Of a DNA stretch of 64,000 nt, positions 40,375 to 48,001 are shown in pieces. The stretch's first letter is position 1. Every line of letters starts with the position of its first letter. Under the pieces are notes generated by a model. That model saw only the letters and a program-made list of their open reading frames with translations, was not told the DNA's origin and made no database searches. This stretch comes from Pontixanthobacter rizhaonensis (GTDB lineage: Bacteria > Pseudomonadota > Alphaproteobacteria > Sphingomonadales > Sphingomonadaceae), in NCBI RefSeq assembly GCF_012972675.1, contig NZ_JABCRE010000002.1, forward strand, positions 609,001 to 673,000, given 5' to 3'. Made by a program: the position numbers and the translations under genes.

Positions 40375-41250
40375 TTAGGCGCTGGCAAGTAAGGCTTTCG
40401 CAAGATCGAGGTGAGGGCGGTCCAGCATTGCGCCATTTAGCCCGACTGTTCCGGCGCCGGAATCGGCATCAAATGCGGCAATGATGGCGCGCGCATGGGC
40501 GAGTTCTTCTTCGCTCGGCGTGAAGGCGTCGTTGATGACAGGCACTTGGGCAGGGTGGATGGCGAGCATTCCCCGATACCCTTGGCTGCGGACCATCAAT
40601 GCGCGTTCTTTCAGCCCATCCAGATCGCGGAAGTCGGACTGGATCGTCTCGATCGGCGCGGCTCCGGCGGCGACGGCACCAACAAGGCACAGGCTGCGCG
40701 CCAATTCAAAGGTCGGCATATATTGGCCGCTTGCTTGAAACTGTACCCGCGCACCAAGGGCAGAGGACAAATCTTCCGCGCCCCAGCTCATCGCGACCAA
40801 TCGCGGCGATCCGGCATATTCGCCGGTGGTAAACATCGCCTTGGGTGTTTCTGTGACCAAGGCAGCCACCTTGGTGCTGCCCGCTGCAATTCCGTGCTTG
40901 GCTTCAAGCTCGCTCAGCATCTGGTCGAGTGCTTCGACGTCTGCCTTACCTTCGGCCTTGGGTAGGAATATTCCGCCTGGCGCGGCCGGCATGATGGCTT
41001 CCAGATCGATCCGGGCATCCTCGCCCGATAGCGGGTTTATGCGGACCCATAGCCGGTGGCGATCGGCGCGCGATGCCAGAAAGGCATGAACCGTGACCCG
41101 CGCCGCAGACTTGCTTTCTGGCATCACCGAATCTTCTAGATCAAGCAGGACAATATCCGCTTCGCCATCTGCGGCTTTGCCCATCTTCTTTGCGCTATCG
41201 CCAGGGGCGAACAGCCACGATCGCGCTTTGATTAAAGAAGTTTCGGTCAC
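40375..41250 (-). CDS. CitE-like CoA ester lyase (HpcH/HpaI aldolase family)
   Basis: A 291-residue TIM-barrel lyase of the CitE/malyl-CoA lyase group. The start SWLFAPGDSAKKMGKA, VLLDLEDSVMPESK, RINPLSGEDARIDLEAI, GGIFLPKAEG and LAIHPAQVPVINDAF are typical, with Mg2+ ligands expected from the Glu and Asp of LEDSV and the later WGAEDLSSALGA segment. Such enzymes cleave malyl-CoA, citramalyl-CoA or related thioesters to acetyl-CoA plus glyoxylate or pyruvate. The exact substrate is not evident, and no citDF genes are adjacent. Cytoplasmic. Confidence 0.88.
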   Translation of the reverse strand: MTETSLIKARSWLFAPGDSAKKMGKAADGEADIVLLDLEDSVMPESKSAARVTVHAFLASRADRHRLWVRINPLSGEDARIDLEAIMPAAPGGIFLPKAEGKADVEALDQMLSELEAKHGIAAGSTKVAALVTETPKAMFTTGEYAGSPRLVAMSWGAEDLSSALGARVQFQASGQYMPTFELARSLCLVGAVAAGAAPIETIQSDFRDLDGLKERALMVRSQGYRGMLAIHPAQVPVINDAFTPSEEELAHARAIIAAFDADSGAGTVGLNGAMLDRPHLDLAKALLASA

Positions 41251-41388
41251 ATCAATCCTCTCAAACGGGCAGGATAGGATGGGTTGATGCAGCCCGCAAC
41301 CATGTAGAGTGCTATGCGATGCAAGGCATCAGCCATCATTGCTGTGCATAAAGCTGTGTATTTTGCATGTTCTTACACGGGGGTAAGA

Positions 41389-41428
41389 TGACGTTACATT
41401 TGATCCGGCGGAATTGATGTAATGGTCA
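41389..41428. promoter_or_regulatory. Inverted repeat upstream of the small gene at 41472
   Basis: TGACGTTACAT (41389-41399) and ATGTAATGGTCA (41417-41428) pair through TTACAT/ATGTAA and TGAC/GTCA with small bulges. They lie 44 bases before the start at 41472, consistent with a promoter or operator. Confidence 0.35.
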
Positions 41429-41471
41429 TTGTATTGGGGCGCTTGGTCCCCCGTTAGATGAGGTCTGCGAA

Positions 41472-41768
41472 ATGGTAGATGTGCTGATGATGTTTGGCTT
41501 CACCGTGATTGGATTTTACTCAATTGCGGTCTTGAACCATTCAATCAAGCTTGGATGGCTACGGTACCGCGCTTTGCAGCGGATCGTGTTTGTCTCCGCA
41601 GACAATGCACCAAAGCAGTCAAATTCAGACCGCTTCGTCCAACAACCGCGTATTGATCATGTAAACGCGCCAGCAGTCATGCAACTACCAATTGTCAGAG
41701 ATTCCGGATTGCGGCCGTCCGGCTATGGCATCGGTTCATCCCGATTGAGGCTACTGATTGCTAGATGA
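41472..41768 (+). CDS. Small membrane protein of unknown function
   Basis: A 98-residue protein with GAGG eight bases before the ATG. It has one N-terminal hydrophobic segment (VDVLMMFGFTVIGFYSIAVL), then a cytoplasmic-looking, basic and polar tail of about 75 residues. I do not recognise a family. It ends 8 bases before the 3' end of tRNA-Pro(GGG), which is on the other strand. The tail is of low complexity, so coding status is plausible rather than certain. Confidence 0.55.
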   Translation: MVDVLMMFGFTVIGFYSIAVLNHSIKLGWLRYRALQRIVFVSADNAPKQSNSDRFVQQPRIDHVNAPAVMQLPIVRDSGLRPSGYGIGSSRLRLLIAR

Positions 41769-41775
41769 ATTCCAC

Positions 41776-41852
41776 TGGTCGGGACGATAGGATTCGAACC
41801 TACGGCCCCTACACCCCCAGTGTAGTGCGCTACCAGACTGCGCCACGTCCCG
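41776..41852 (-). tRNA. tRNA-Pro(GGG)
   Basis: A 77-base cloverleaf on the minus strand. The acceptor is CGGGACG/CGTCCCG with discriminator A and an encoded CCA. The D-arm has GGCGCAGTCTGGTAGCGC, the anticodon stem CTACA/TGTAG encloses CTGGGGG (anticodon GGG), and the T-arm has GTTCGAATC. It reads CCC and CCU. It is the second proline tRNA gene in the window. Confidence 0.97.
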
Positions 41853-41941
41853 ATCCGGTGGAGCGCGGCCTATAAGTCCGACATAGGATTAGCGCAACAA
41901 TAATGGCGACAATTATTGCAAAGAAAGCCGATGCGGTGACT

Positions 41942-41977
41942 GCCCAAAAACAAGGGTGGGCCCAAAAACAGGGGTGG
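41942..41977. repeat. Tandem 18-base repeat
   Basis: GCCCAAAAACAAGGGTGG is followed at once by GCCCAAAAACAGGGGTGG, one difference in 18 bases, and a partial third unit begins after it (GCATGG). It lies in the spacer between tRNA-Pro and yajC, about 140 bases before the yajC start. Confidence 0.75.
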
Positions 41978-42117
41978 GCATGGATACACTTGGCGCGTTG
42001 CCCCCCTCTTGCATTGCTGCTAGGCGGCACCACTTAATTTCAGCGATGCACGCTGTGGGGCCGAAGAACCGGTCTGCACACAGCGTAAACAGAACTAATT
42101 AGGATACAGGCCAACCG

Positions 42118-42438
42118 ATGCTTAATCTTCTTACAGCCGCAGCAGGTGCTGAAGCGCCTCCGGGATGGATCCAGTTTTTGCCGCTCGTCGGTATGGGGCT
42201 TATTTTCTGGTTCCTGATTATCCGGCCGCAAATGAAGCGGCAGAAAGAGCATCAGGAAAAAGTATCTTCGATGAAAAAAGGCGACAAGGTCGTCACCGCC
42301 GGTGGCCTTATCGGCAAGGTAATCAAAGTCGATGATGACTATGCCGACATCGAAATTGCACAGGGCGTTAAAGTGAAAGCCGTCAAAAACACCATTGGCG
42401 ATATTATTCCGCCAGCGGGTAAAGCCGCAAACGACTGA
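42118..42438 (+). CDS. yajC: Preprotein translocase accessory subunit YajC
   Basis: A 106-residue inner-membrane protein with one transmembrane segment (GWIQFLPLVGMGLIFWFLIIRPQ) and a cytoplasmic domain: RPQMKRQKEHQEKVSSMKKGDKVVTAGGLIGKVIKVDDDYADIEIAQGVKVKAVKNTIG in overlapping parts. This is the standard YajC pattern. It interacts with SecDF. It is directly followed by secD and secF, forming the usual operon. ATG at 42118 with AGGA twelve bases upstream. Confidence 0.95.
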   Translation: MLNLLTAAAGAEAPPGWIQFLPLVGMGLIFWFLIIRPQMKRQKEHQEKVSSMKKGDKVVTAGGLIGKVIKVDDDYADIEIAQGVKVKAVKNTIGDIIPPAGKAAND

Positions 42439-42474
42439 TTGACGCGGCAGGGCCAGGGACGGGATTGCGTAAAG

Positions 42475-44073
42475 ATGCTTGAATTTCCAACGTGGAAAAA
42501 GGTTTGGCTTTGGGGGCTGACGCTGGCGATGATCGCAGCGGCGCTTCCTTCTATATTCAGCGCAGCGAATATTCGCTGGCCGGAAGCTTTACCCAATCCG
42601 ACCGTCAATCTCGGTCTCGATCTCGCCGGCGGAAGCCACATTCTGTTGGAAGCCGACCCGACCCAAGTTGCGGCGCAACGGTTGGAAAATATGGAAGAGG
42701 GTGTTCGGGCTGTACTGCGTCAGGCAGAGCCGCGTATCCGCTTTGGTGATGTGTCAACGCGCGATGGGCAGTTGAGCCTGTTGTTGGACAATGCAGCCGA
42801 TGTTGATCGTGCGCGCGAAGAGATTATGCCGCTCATGAATGGCACCGGGCTGATCCAGGAATGGACGCTGGAAGTCGTTGATGAAAGCCGCCTCGTACTG
42901 ACCCAGACTGAAGATGGTGCCGATAATGCCGTCACTCAGGCGATGGACAGCGCGACCGAAGTCGTCCGGAAGCGGATTGACGCATTGGGTACGCGTGAGC
43001 CGACAATTATCCGCCAAGGCGATACGCGGATCGTGGTCCAGGTACCGGGTCTGCAAGATCCGGATGAGCTGAAGAAATTGCTCGGTCAGACGGCCAAGCT
43101 TGAATTCAAACTGGTTGATCAAACGGCCCTTCCAACTGATGTTGCCGCCGGCATTGCCCCTCCCGGAAGCCAGATTTTCCCGTTCGCTGAAGGCACGCCT
43201 GGCGAAGGTGCTTCTCTGGCGGTTCGCCGTTTGGGCGGCATTAAGGGCGACAATCTCACCAATGCGCAGCAATCGGTTGATCCGCAGAACAATGAAGCGG
43301 TTGTGTCGATCCAATTTGACCAGCAAGGCGGCGCAAAGTTCGCGCAGTTGACCGAACAGAACGTCAATAAGCCATTCGCCATTATTCTGGACGGGAAAGT
43401 GCTTTCCGCCCCGAATATCAACGAACCTATTCGCGGCGGTAGCGCCCAGATTTCCGGCAGTTTCACGACGGAATCGGCCAACCAATTGGCAATTTCTCTG
43501 CGCTCTGGCGCTTTGCCGGTCGATTTGACGGTGGTTGAAGAACGCACGGTCGGCCCGGATCTTGGTGCCGATTCGATCAAGCGCGGTATGATCGCGATGA
43601 TGATCGGTTCGATTGCGGTTATTGCGCTGATGATTGCGAGCTATGGCCGGTTCGGCGTCTATGCGACGATTGCCCTGTTCTTCAACGTTTTGATGTTGCT
43701 TGGCATCATGGCGGTCGGCAACACCACGCTGACGCTGCCCGGGATCGCCGGCTTTGTCCTGACGATCGGCGCCGCAGTCGATGCGAACGTGTTGATCAAC
43801 GAACGAATACGAGAAGAGCGTAAACGCGGAAGGCGTGTGATCGCTGCGGTGGAAACCGGCTATAAAGAAGCAAGTCGGGCGATTTACGACGCGAACATCA
43901 CCAACTTTATTGCTGGTGTGCTGCTGTTCCTGTTCGGCTCTGGCCCGATCCGCGGGTTCGCGATCGTGCTGATCGTTGGGCTGTTCACCAGCGTATTCAC
44001 CGCAGTGTTCCTGACCCGGATGTGGGTTGCCGGATGGCTTCGTAAAGCCCGTCCGCAAGATTTGAACGTTTAA
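42475..44073 (+). CDS. secD: Protein translocase subunit SecD
   Basis: About 532 residues. An N-terminal transmembrane helix is followed by the large periplasmic region (NLGLDLAGGSHILLEAD is the D1 motif; RIDALGTREPTIIRQGDTRIVVQVPGL is also typical). Five more transmembrane helices near the C-terminus include GMIAMMIGSIAVIALM and the hairpin GFVLTIGAAVDANVLINERIREE, bearing the conserved Asp of the RND-like proton relay. SecDF uses the proton motive force to pull exported proteins out of the SecYEG channel. The start ATG at 42475 (MLEFPTWKK) follows the yajC stop by 36 bases. Confidence 0.95.
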   Translation: MLEFPTWKKVWLWGLTLAMIAAALPSIFSAANIRWPEALPNPTVNLGLDLAGGSHILLEADPTQVAAQRLENMEEGVRAVLRQAEPRIRFGDVSTRDGQLSLLLDNAADVDRAREEIMPLMNGTGLIQEWTLEVVDESRLVLTQTEDGADNAVTQAMDSATEVVRKRIDALGTREPTIIRQGDTRIVVQVPGLQDPDELKKLLGQTAKLEFKLVDQTALPTDVAAGIAPPGSQIFPFAEGTPGEGASLAVRRLGGIKGDNLTNAQQSVDPQNNEAVVSIQFDQQGGAKFAQLTEQNVNKPFAIILDGKVLSAPNINEPIRGGSAQISGSFTTESANQLAISLRSGALPVDLTVVEERTVGPDLGADSIKRGMIAMMIGSIAVIALMIASYGRFGVYATIALFFNVLMLLGIMAVGNTTLTLPGIAGFVLTIGAAVDANVLINERIREERKRGRRVIAAVETGYKEASRAIYDANITNFIAGVLLFLFGSGPIRGFAIVLIVGLFTSVFTAVFLTRMWVAGWLRKARPQDLNV

Positions 44074-44086
44074 GGGGAGAATGACA

Positions 44087-45067
44087 ATGAAACTGCTCAA
44101 GCTCGTCCCTGAAGACACCAACATTAGATTTCTCAAACTGCGGGTTCCTTTCTACGTTGTCAGCGTTTTGCTGATGATCGGCAGCTGGGCACTCGTGGCG
44201 ACACAGGGTCTGAATTACGGCGTAGACTTTGCTGGTGGACAGGAAATTCGCGCGACCTTCGTTGGCGAAGAAACCGCTCCCATTCCGGAATTGCGTGAAA
44301 CGGTTGGCGCATTGGAAGAAGTGGAAGACCCGGTTATCCAGCGTTTTGGCGCGGAAAATCAGGTGTCTATCCGGGTGAAACTCCCTGCCGAAGCGGAAGG
44401 CGATGCCGGTTTTGCCAATGCCATGACGGAGCGTATCACGCTGGCAATGAAAGAAGGCCATCCGGACGTCCGCATTGACGGCGTGGATTCGGTATCAGGC
44501 AAAGTTTCCGGTGAATTCCGCAACGACGCGGCGTGGGCATTGCTTGCCGCGATGATGATGGTGGCGCTGTATATTTGGATCCGGTTTGAGTGGCAATTTG
44601 GCGTCGGCGCGTTGTTCGCGCTGGTCCATGACGTGTCACTGACGCTTGGCTTCTTTGCTTTGTTGCAGCTCGAATTCAGCTTGCAGATTATCGCCGCGAT
44701 TTTGGCGATTATCGGCTATTCTCTCAATGACACGATCGTGGTCTATGACCGTATCCGCGAGAACCTGAAAAAGTACCGCAAGATGCCGCTGCCCGAATTG
44801 CTGGACTTGTCGGTCAATGAAACTCTGGCGCGTACGGTGATGACATCGTTGACCTTGCTGGTCGCGCTGGTGCCGCTGTTGATTTACGGCCCGACCAGCC
44901 TGTTTGGTCTGGTTGCGGCGATCACGCTCGGTCTGTTTATCGGTACGTATAGCTCGGTATATATGGCGGCGCCGATCCTGATTTGGCTCGGGGTGAACTC
45001 TGATAGCTTCGTTCCCGAAGAAACGGTGGCTGACAAACAGGAACGGCTGGCGCGCGGCGAAGCGTAA
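44087..45067 (+). CDS. secF: Protein translocase subunit SecF
   Basis: About 326 residues of SecF. After an N-terminal transmembrane segment comes a periplasmic domain (GLNYGVDFAGGQEIRATF), then five membrane helices, with GYSLNDTIVVYDRIRENLKKYR and the motif SLTLLVALVPLLIYGP. It pairs with SecD in the export motor. I prefer ATG 44087 because GGGGAG is better spaced than for ATG 44081. It follows secD by 13 bases and completes the yajC-secD-secF operon. A 6-base gap separates it from the convergent glycosyltransferase gene. Confidence 0.95.
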   Translation: MKLLKLVPEDTNIRFLKLRVPFYVVSVLLMIGSWALVATQGLNYGVDFAGGQEIRATFVGEETAPIPELRETVGALEEVEDPVIQRFGAENQVSIRVKLPAEAEGDAGFANAMTERITLAMKEGHPDVRIDGVDSVSGKVSGEFRNDAAWALLAAMMMVALYIWIRFEWQFGVGALFALVHDVSLTLGFFALLQLEFSLQIIAAILAIIGYSLNDTIVVYDRIRENLKKYRKMPLPELLDLSVNETLARTVMTSLTLLVALVPLLIYGPTSLFGLVAAITLGLFIGTYSSVYMAAPILIWLGVNSDSFVPEETVADKQERLARGEA

Positions 45068-45073
45068 GGCGTA

Positions 45074-46273
45074 TTAGCGGATGAGGCTGGAGTAATATTC
45101 AGCCAGTTTTTCGGCATGGCTGGACCAACTGAATTGGTCAGCCATTGCCGCCACCGCCGCGCGTTCTGGCGGATTGGCCAGAATCTCTTTCAGGCCAGCT
45201 GTCAAAGCGTCCAGATTACGGTCTACAATCAGCCCGGCATCGGGTGATGTTACCAGTTCGCGTGCGCCGCCCGCATCGTTGATAACGATAGGCGTGCCGC
45301 ACGCCAGAGCTTCCACCCATGCGTTGGCCAGCCCTTCATTCGCAGAAGGCAGCACCATCGCATCCGCCGCAGACAGGACGACTGGCAGCAGATCGTGATC
45401 AAGCACGCCGAGGAAATGGACACGGTCGTCCACTCTCAGGTCGATGGCCAGATTGCGCAAATGTTTCTCATCAGGCCCTTTGCCGACCAATAACAGCTTC
45501 GCATCGGGAATGCTGGGCAGGGCACCAATCGCCAGTTCCTGGCCCTTGCGTTCAATCAAAGCACCGACTGAAACAAACAGCGGCTTTTTCTCCGGAATCG
45601 AGATGTTCAAAGTGTTGCCCAGCATGGTGCGCAACCCTTCATGTTCCAGCGGCCGAAAGCGGTCGCGGTCCAGCCCGGTATAATGGACGGAAATCTTATT
45701 CAGCGGCATTCCAGCCCGGTCCATGTCGCGCGCCAAAGCCTTGGAAACCGCCAGCAAGCTCGTCGCCCGCTCGGCCGCCTCCAGCATTTGGTCCAGCGCA
45801 AAATGCTTGTGACCCCACAAGGTGATATCAGATCCGCGCGCTTTGATCGAACAGGGCAGACCGAGCTTTTCCGCTATCCAAGCCGCAGCGGGTCCGTCGG
45901 GATAGAAGAACTGGGCGTCGATCAGGTCGAATGGCTCAGTGGCGTGTAATCTTTGCACCAGCGGCAATATCTTGCGGCCAATCACGCCGGGATTAATCCG
46001 GGCGCCGATATTGGGTATCAGTGTAAAGCGGGGGCGATGGACCTCGACGCCGTTTTCCATACCATCCACCGCTGCTGCAACCAGCGGTTTGTACCGGCCT
46101 AGGGCCAAGGGCGGAATGCCGATCGGGTTGATCAGCGTCACATCCCAGTCATCGCGGGCGGCCAATCCCTCCAGCGATCGGGCAACAAAAGTCCCAAATC
46201 GAGGGGTATGGCTGTTGGGATACAGCGTGGAGATCGACAGTAAGCGCTTCCGCCGGGTGAGTGAGCCGATCAT
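45074..46273 (-). CDS. GT4-type glycosyltransferase
   Basis: About 399 residues (start ATG 46273, MIGSLTRRKRLLSIS). It is a GT-B enzyme: STLYPNSHTPRFGTFVARSLEGLA is the N-terminal domain, LPCSIKARGSDITLWG and SVHYTGLDRDRFRPL the middle, and PLFVSVGALIERKGQELAI, DRVHFLGVL and VLPSANEGLANAWVEALACGTPIVIND the donor domain, with the typical E-x7-E. The start codon overlaps the stop of the upstream regulator gene (ATGA), so the two are coupled. Sugar and acceptor are unknown. It may act on surface polysaccharide or a lipid carrier. Confidence 0.85.
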   Translation of the reverse strand: MIGSLTRRKRLLSISTLYPNSHTPRFGTFVARSLEGLAARDDWDVTLINPIGIPPLALGRYKPLVAAAVDGMENGVEVHRPRFTLIPNIGARINPGVIGRKILPLVQRLHATEPFDLIDAQFFYPDGPAAAWIAEKLGLPCSIKARGSDITLWGHKHFALDQMLEAAERATSLLAVSKALARDMDRAGMPLNKISVHYTGLDRDRFRPLEHEGLRTMLGNTLNISIPEKKPLFVSVGALIERKGQELAIGALPSIPDAKLLLVGKGPDEKHLRNLAIDLRVDDRVHFLGVLDHDLLPVVLSAADAMVLPSANEGLANAWVEALACGTPIVINDAGGARELVTSPDAGLIVDRNLDALTAGLKEILANPPERAAVAAMADQFSWSSHAEKLAEYYSSLIR

Positions 46274-46842
46274 AGCGGGCGCACCAGCATTTCGGCCACC
46301 GCAATCCACGGCGGATCATCCACCACTTGTTGTTTCTGGCCAATTCCCGGGGGAAGAAGACCGACTAAGCGACCCTGTCGGTCAATCAGCCGCCCAAACG
46401 CAAACCTGCCACCTTTTCGCGGGACCAGTACATCGCGATTGATTGCGGTATTGGCCTGTTCGGCGGGGAGTTGACGCATCCAGAGTTGATCACCTGATCT
46501 ATACTCACCCGCGCTTGCATGGATCGTCAGAACCATCATTTTTGCGTCGCTGGTCAATTCGGCCGGAGCCAACGCGTCGCGCGGGGTCTTGAGCGCCTCT
46601 GGCCCGGTTTCGGTCAATTGCGCCACTATTTGTGCAGGTTCGCTATCTTCAGCGCGCACCAATGTTTGCGGATCGATCGCCAGCGCCGCTGCAATCCGGT
46701 CCATCCATTTTGTGGACAGGTTGCGCATCCCGGTTTCAAGGCGGCCGATCGTCTGCGCGGTGGTCGGTGGGTCGCAGGCCTCTGCCACGTCGGCCAAAGT
46801 CATGCCCTTGGCTTTGCGAATGTCACGAATGCGGTTGATCAT
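46270..46842 (-). CDS. HTH regulator with C-terminal S24/LexA-like domain
   Basis: About 190 residues. The N-terminus is an XRE-type helix-turn-helix: NRIRDIRKAKGMTLADVAEA, with TTAQTIGRLETGMRNLS, which fits a Cro/C1-like HTH. The C-terminal 90 residues (MVLTIHASAGEYRSGDQLWM...PRKGGRFAFGRLIDRQG) resemble the beta fold of S24-type repressors, though I see no clear Ser/Lys autocleavage pair. ATG 46842 has AGAGAG upstream. A perfect palindrome (46860-46872) just upstream may be its own operator. It is coupled to the glycosyltransferase gene behind it. Confidence 0.75.
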   Translation of the reverse strand: MINRIRDIRKAKGMTLADVAEACDPPTTAQTIGRLETGMRNLSTKWMDRIAAALAIDPQTLVRAEDSEPAQIVAQLTETGPEALKTPRDALAPAELTSDAKMMVLTIHASAGEYRSGDQLWMRQLPAEQANTAINRDVLVPRKGGRFAFGRLIDRQGRLVGLLPPGIGQKQQVVDDPPWIAVAEMLVRPL

Positions 46843-46859
46843 TAGGCTCTCTTGCAAAT

Positions 46860-46872
46860 AACCATATTGGTT
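46860..46872. promoter_or_regulatory. Palindrome AACCA-TAT-TGGTT, candidate operator
   Basis: A perfect five-base inverted repeat, 18 bases upstream of the HTH regulator start and about 65 bases from the divergent DUF6456 gene. The position is right for autoregulation by the Cro/C1-like protein and for control of the divergent gene. Confidence 0.5.
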
Positions 46873-46936
46873 TTTTCTTTCCTACAGCCATTCCGATTTG
46901 GCAAGTGCTGATTCGTTGTGTTGTGGGAGTTTCTTT

Positions 46937-47413
46937 ATGCGCCGTGAGTTGATTGAACGTGAATTGACCAGTGAAGGACCCAAGCGAGAGGGTGGTCGCC
47001 GGTCCGGGCGGCGCAGCGTCTCGGTAAATTTGGCGGAATCGCCGCTATCCTGGTTGCACGCGCGCGGCCATATTGATGACCGGTTGTTCGATGCAGGTGA
47101 ACGGCTGCGGGCGGATTACGAGCGGGCGCAACTTGGTGCCAGTGTCACCATGCGCTGGGACGTGGTCCGTATCAGGGGGCAGGGCAGCGATAGCGGATTA
47201 TCGCCAACGGAACGGCAAATTGCTGCAAAGTCCCGTTTCGATGCTGCGCTGGCAGAAGCCGGATCGGGCTTGTCCGACATTCTCTGGCGGGTCGTTTGTG
47301 CGGGCGAGGGTTTGCCTGATGCTGAAAAGGCGCTGGCTTGGCCGGCGCGCAGTGGCAAGCTGGTTCTAAAGCTGGCGCTAGACCGCGTCGCTGGTTTTTA
47401 CCGGATCAACTGA
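46937..47413 (+). CDS. DUF6456 domain protein
   Basis: About 158 residues from ATG 46937, with GGGAG eight bases upstream. A basic N-terminus (RRELIERELTSEGPKREGGRRSGRRSV) precedes the domain SPLSWLHARGHIDDRLFDAGERLRADYERAQLGASVTMRW and the end GLPDAEKALAWPARSGKLVLKLALDRVAGFY. This matches the family often seen in Alphaproteobacteria as DUF6456; function is unknown, but homologues look DNA-binding. It overlaps the convergent UDG-like gene by 36 bases. Confidence 0.85.
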   Translation: MRRELIERELTSEGPKREGGRRSGRRSVSVNLAESPLSWLHARGHIDDRLFDAGERLRADYERAQLGASVTMRWDVVRIRGQGSDSGLSPTERQIAAKSRFDAALAEAGSGLSDILWRVVCAGEGLPDAEKALAWPARSGKLVLKLALDRVAGFYRIN

Positions 47414-48001
47414 GTTTGGTTTGAGTTTTGCCGTAATCTCGGCCCTCAGCCGCGGCAGAACTATTTCCCCGAACCAAGGGTTCTTCTTGGCCCAAATGGC
47501 GCTCCGCCATGCGGGATGGGGAAGAGGCAACATATCAGGCAAAAAGCTGTCAAACTGCCGCACACGGTTGGTCAACGACATCGACCGTGTCGCGGGGAGA
47601 TAATAAGCCTGAGCATAGCTGCCGACCAGCAAAGTGATGCGATCTGGCGGAAGCGTGGCCAATATTCGTTCGTGCCACTGCGGCGCGCATTCTTTGCGAG
47701 GCGGCTTGTCGCCGCCTGATGCCTTGCCGGGGTAGCAGAACCCCATTGGCATGATGGCGACTTTCGCAGGATCGTAAAGCTGCTCTCTGCTCAGGCCAGT
47801 CCATTCCCTTAGCCGGTTGCCGCTATCATCATCCCACGGGATACCGCTGGCATGGACTTTGGAACCGGGGGCTTGGCCGATAATCAGAACCCGCGCTGTG
47901 GCTGAGAATTGAACGACGGGGCGAACGCCGTGTGTAAGATGCGGCGCGCAAATCGTGCAGTCGCGGATTTCAGAGTGCAAGTCAGACAGCGGAGACGTCA
48001 C
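47378..48001 (-). CDS. Uracil-DNA glycosylase-family protein
   Basis: A 207-residue protein with the UDG-fold motif VLIIGQAPGSKVHASGIPWDDDSGNRLREW, which holds the loop that in family 4-6 UDGs reads GEAPG. The second motif is PLPHPAWRS. Unlike [4Fe-4S] UDGs it lacks the full Cys set, although DCTICAPHLTHG is similar to the N-terminal pair. The activity is not proved; some members are not true glycosylases. The start lies in ATGA shared with the stop of the ABC-F gene upstream. Confidence 0.75.
   Translation of the reverse strand: MTSPLSDLHSEIRDCTICAPHLTHGVRPVVQFSATARVLIIGQAPGSKVHASGIPWDDDSGNRLREWTGLSREQLYDPAKVAIMPMGFCYPGKASGGDKPPRKECAPQWHERILATLPPDRITLLVGSYAQAYYLPATRSMSLTNRVRQFDSFLPDMLPLPHPAWRSAIWAKKNPWFGEIVLPRLRAEITAKLKPNSVDPVKTSDAV

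Noticed and set aside
41830-42033. Minus-strand frame with repeated AHPCFW and a hydrophobic segment
   Set aside because: It overlaps the tRNA-Pro(GGG) gene, and the repeat is just the 18-base tandem DNA repeat translated; no ribosome binding site.
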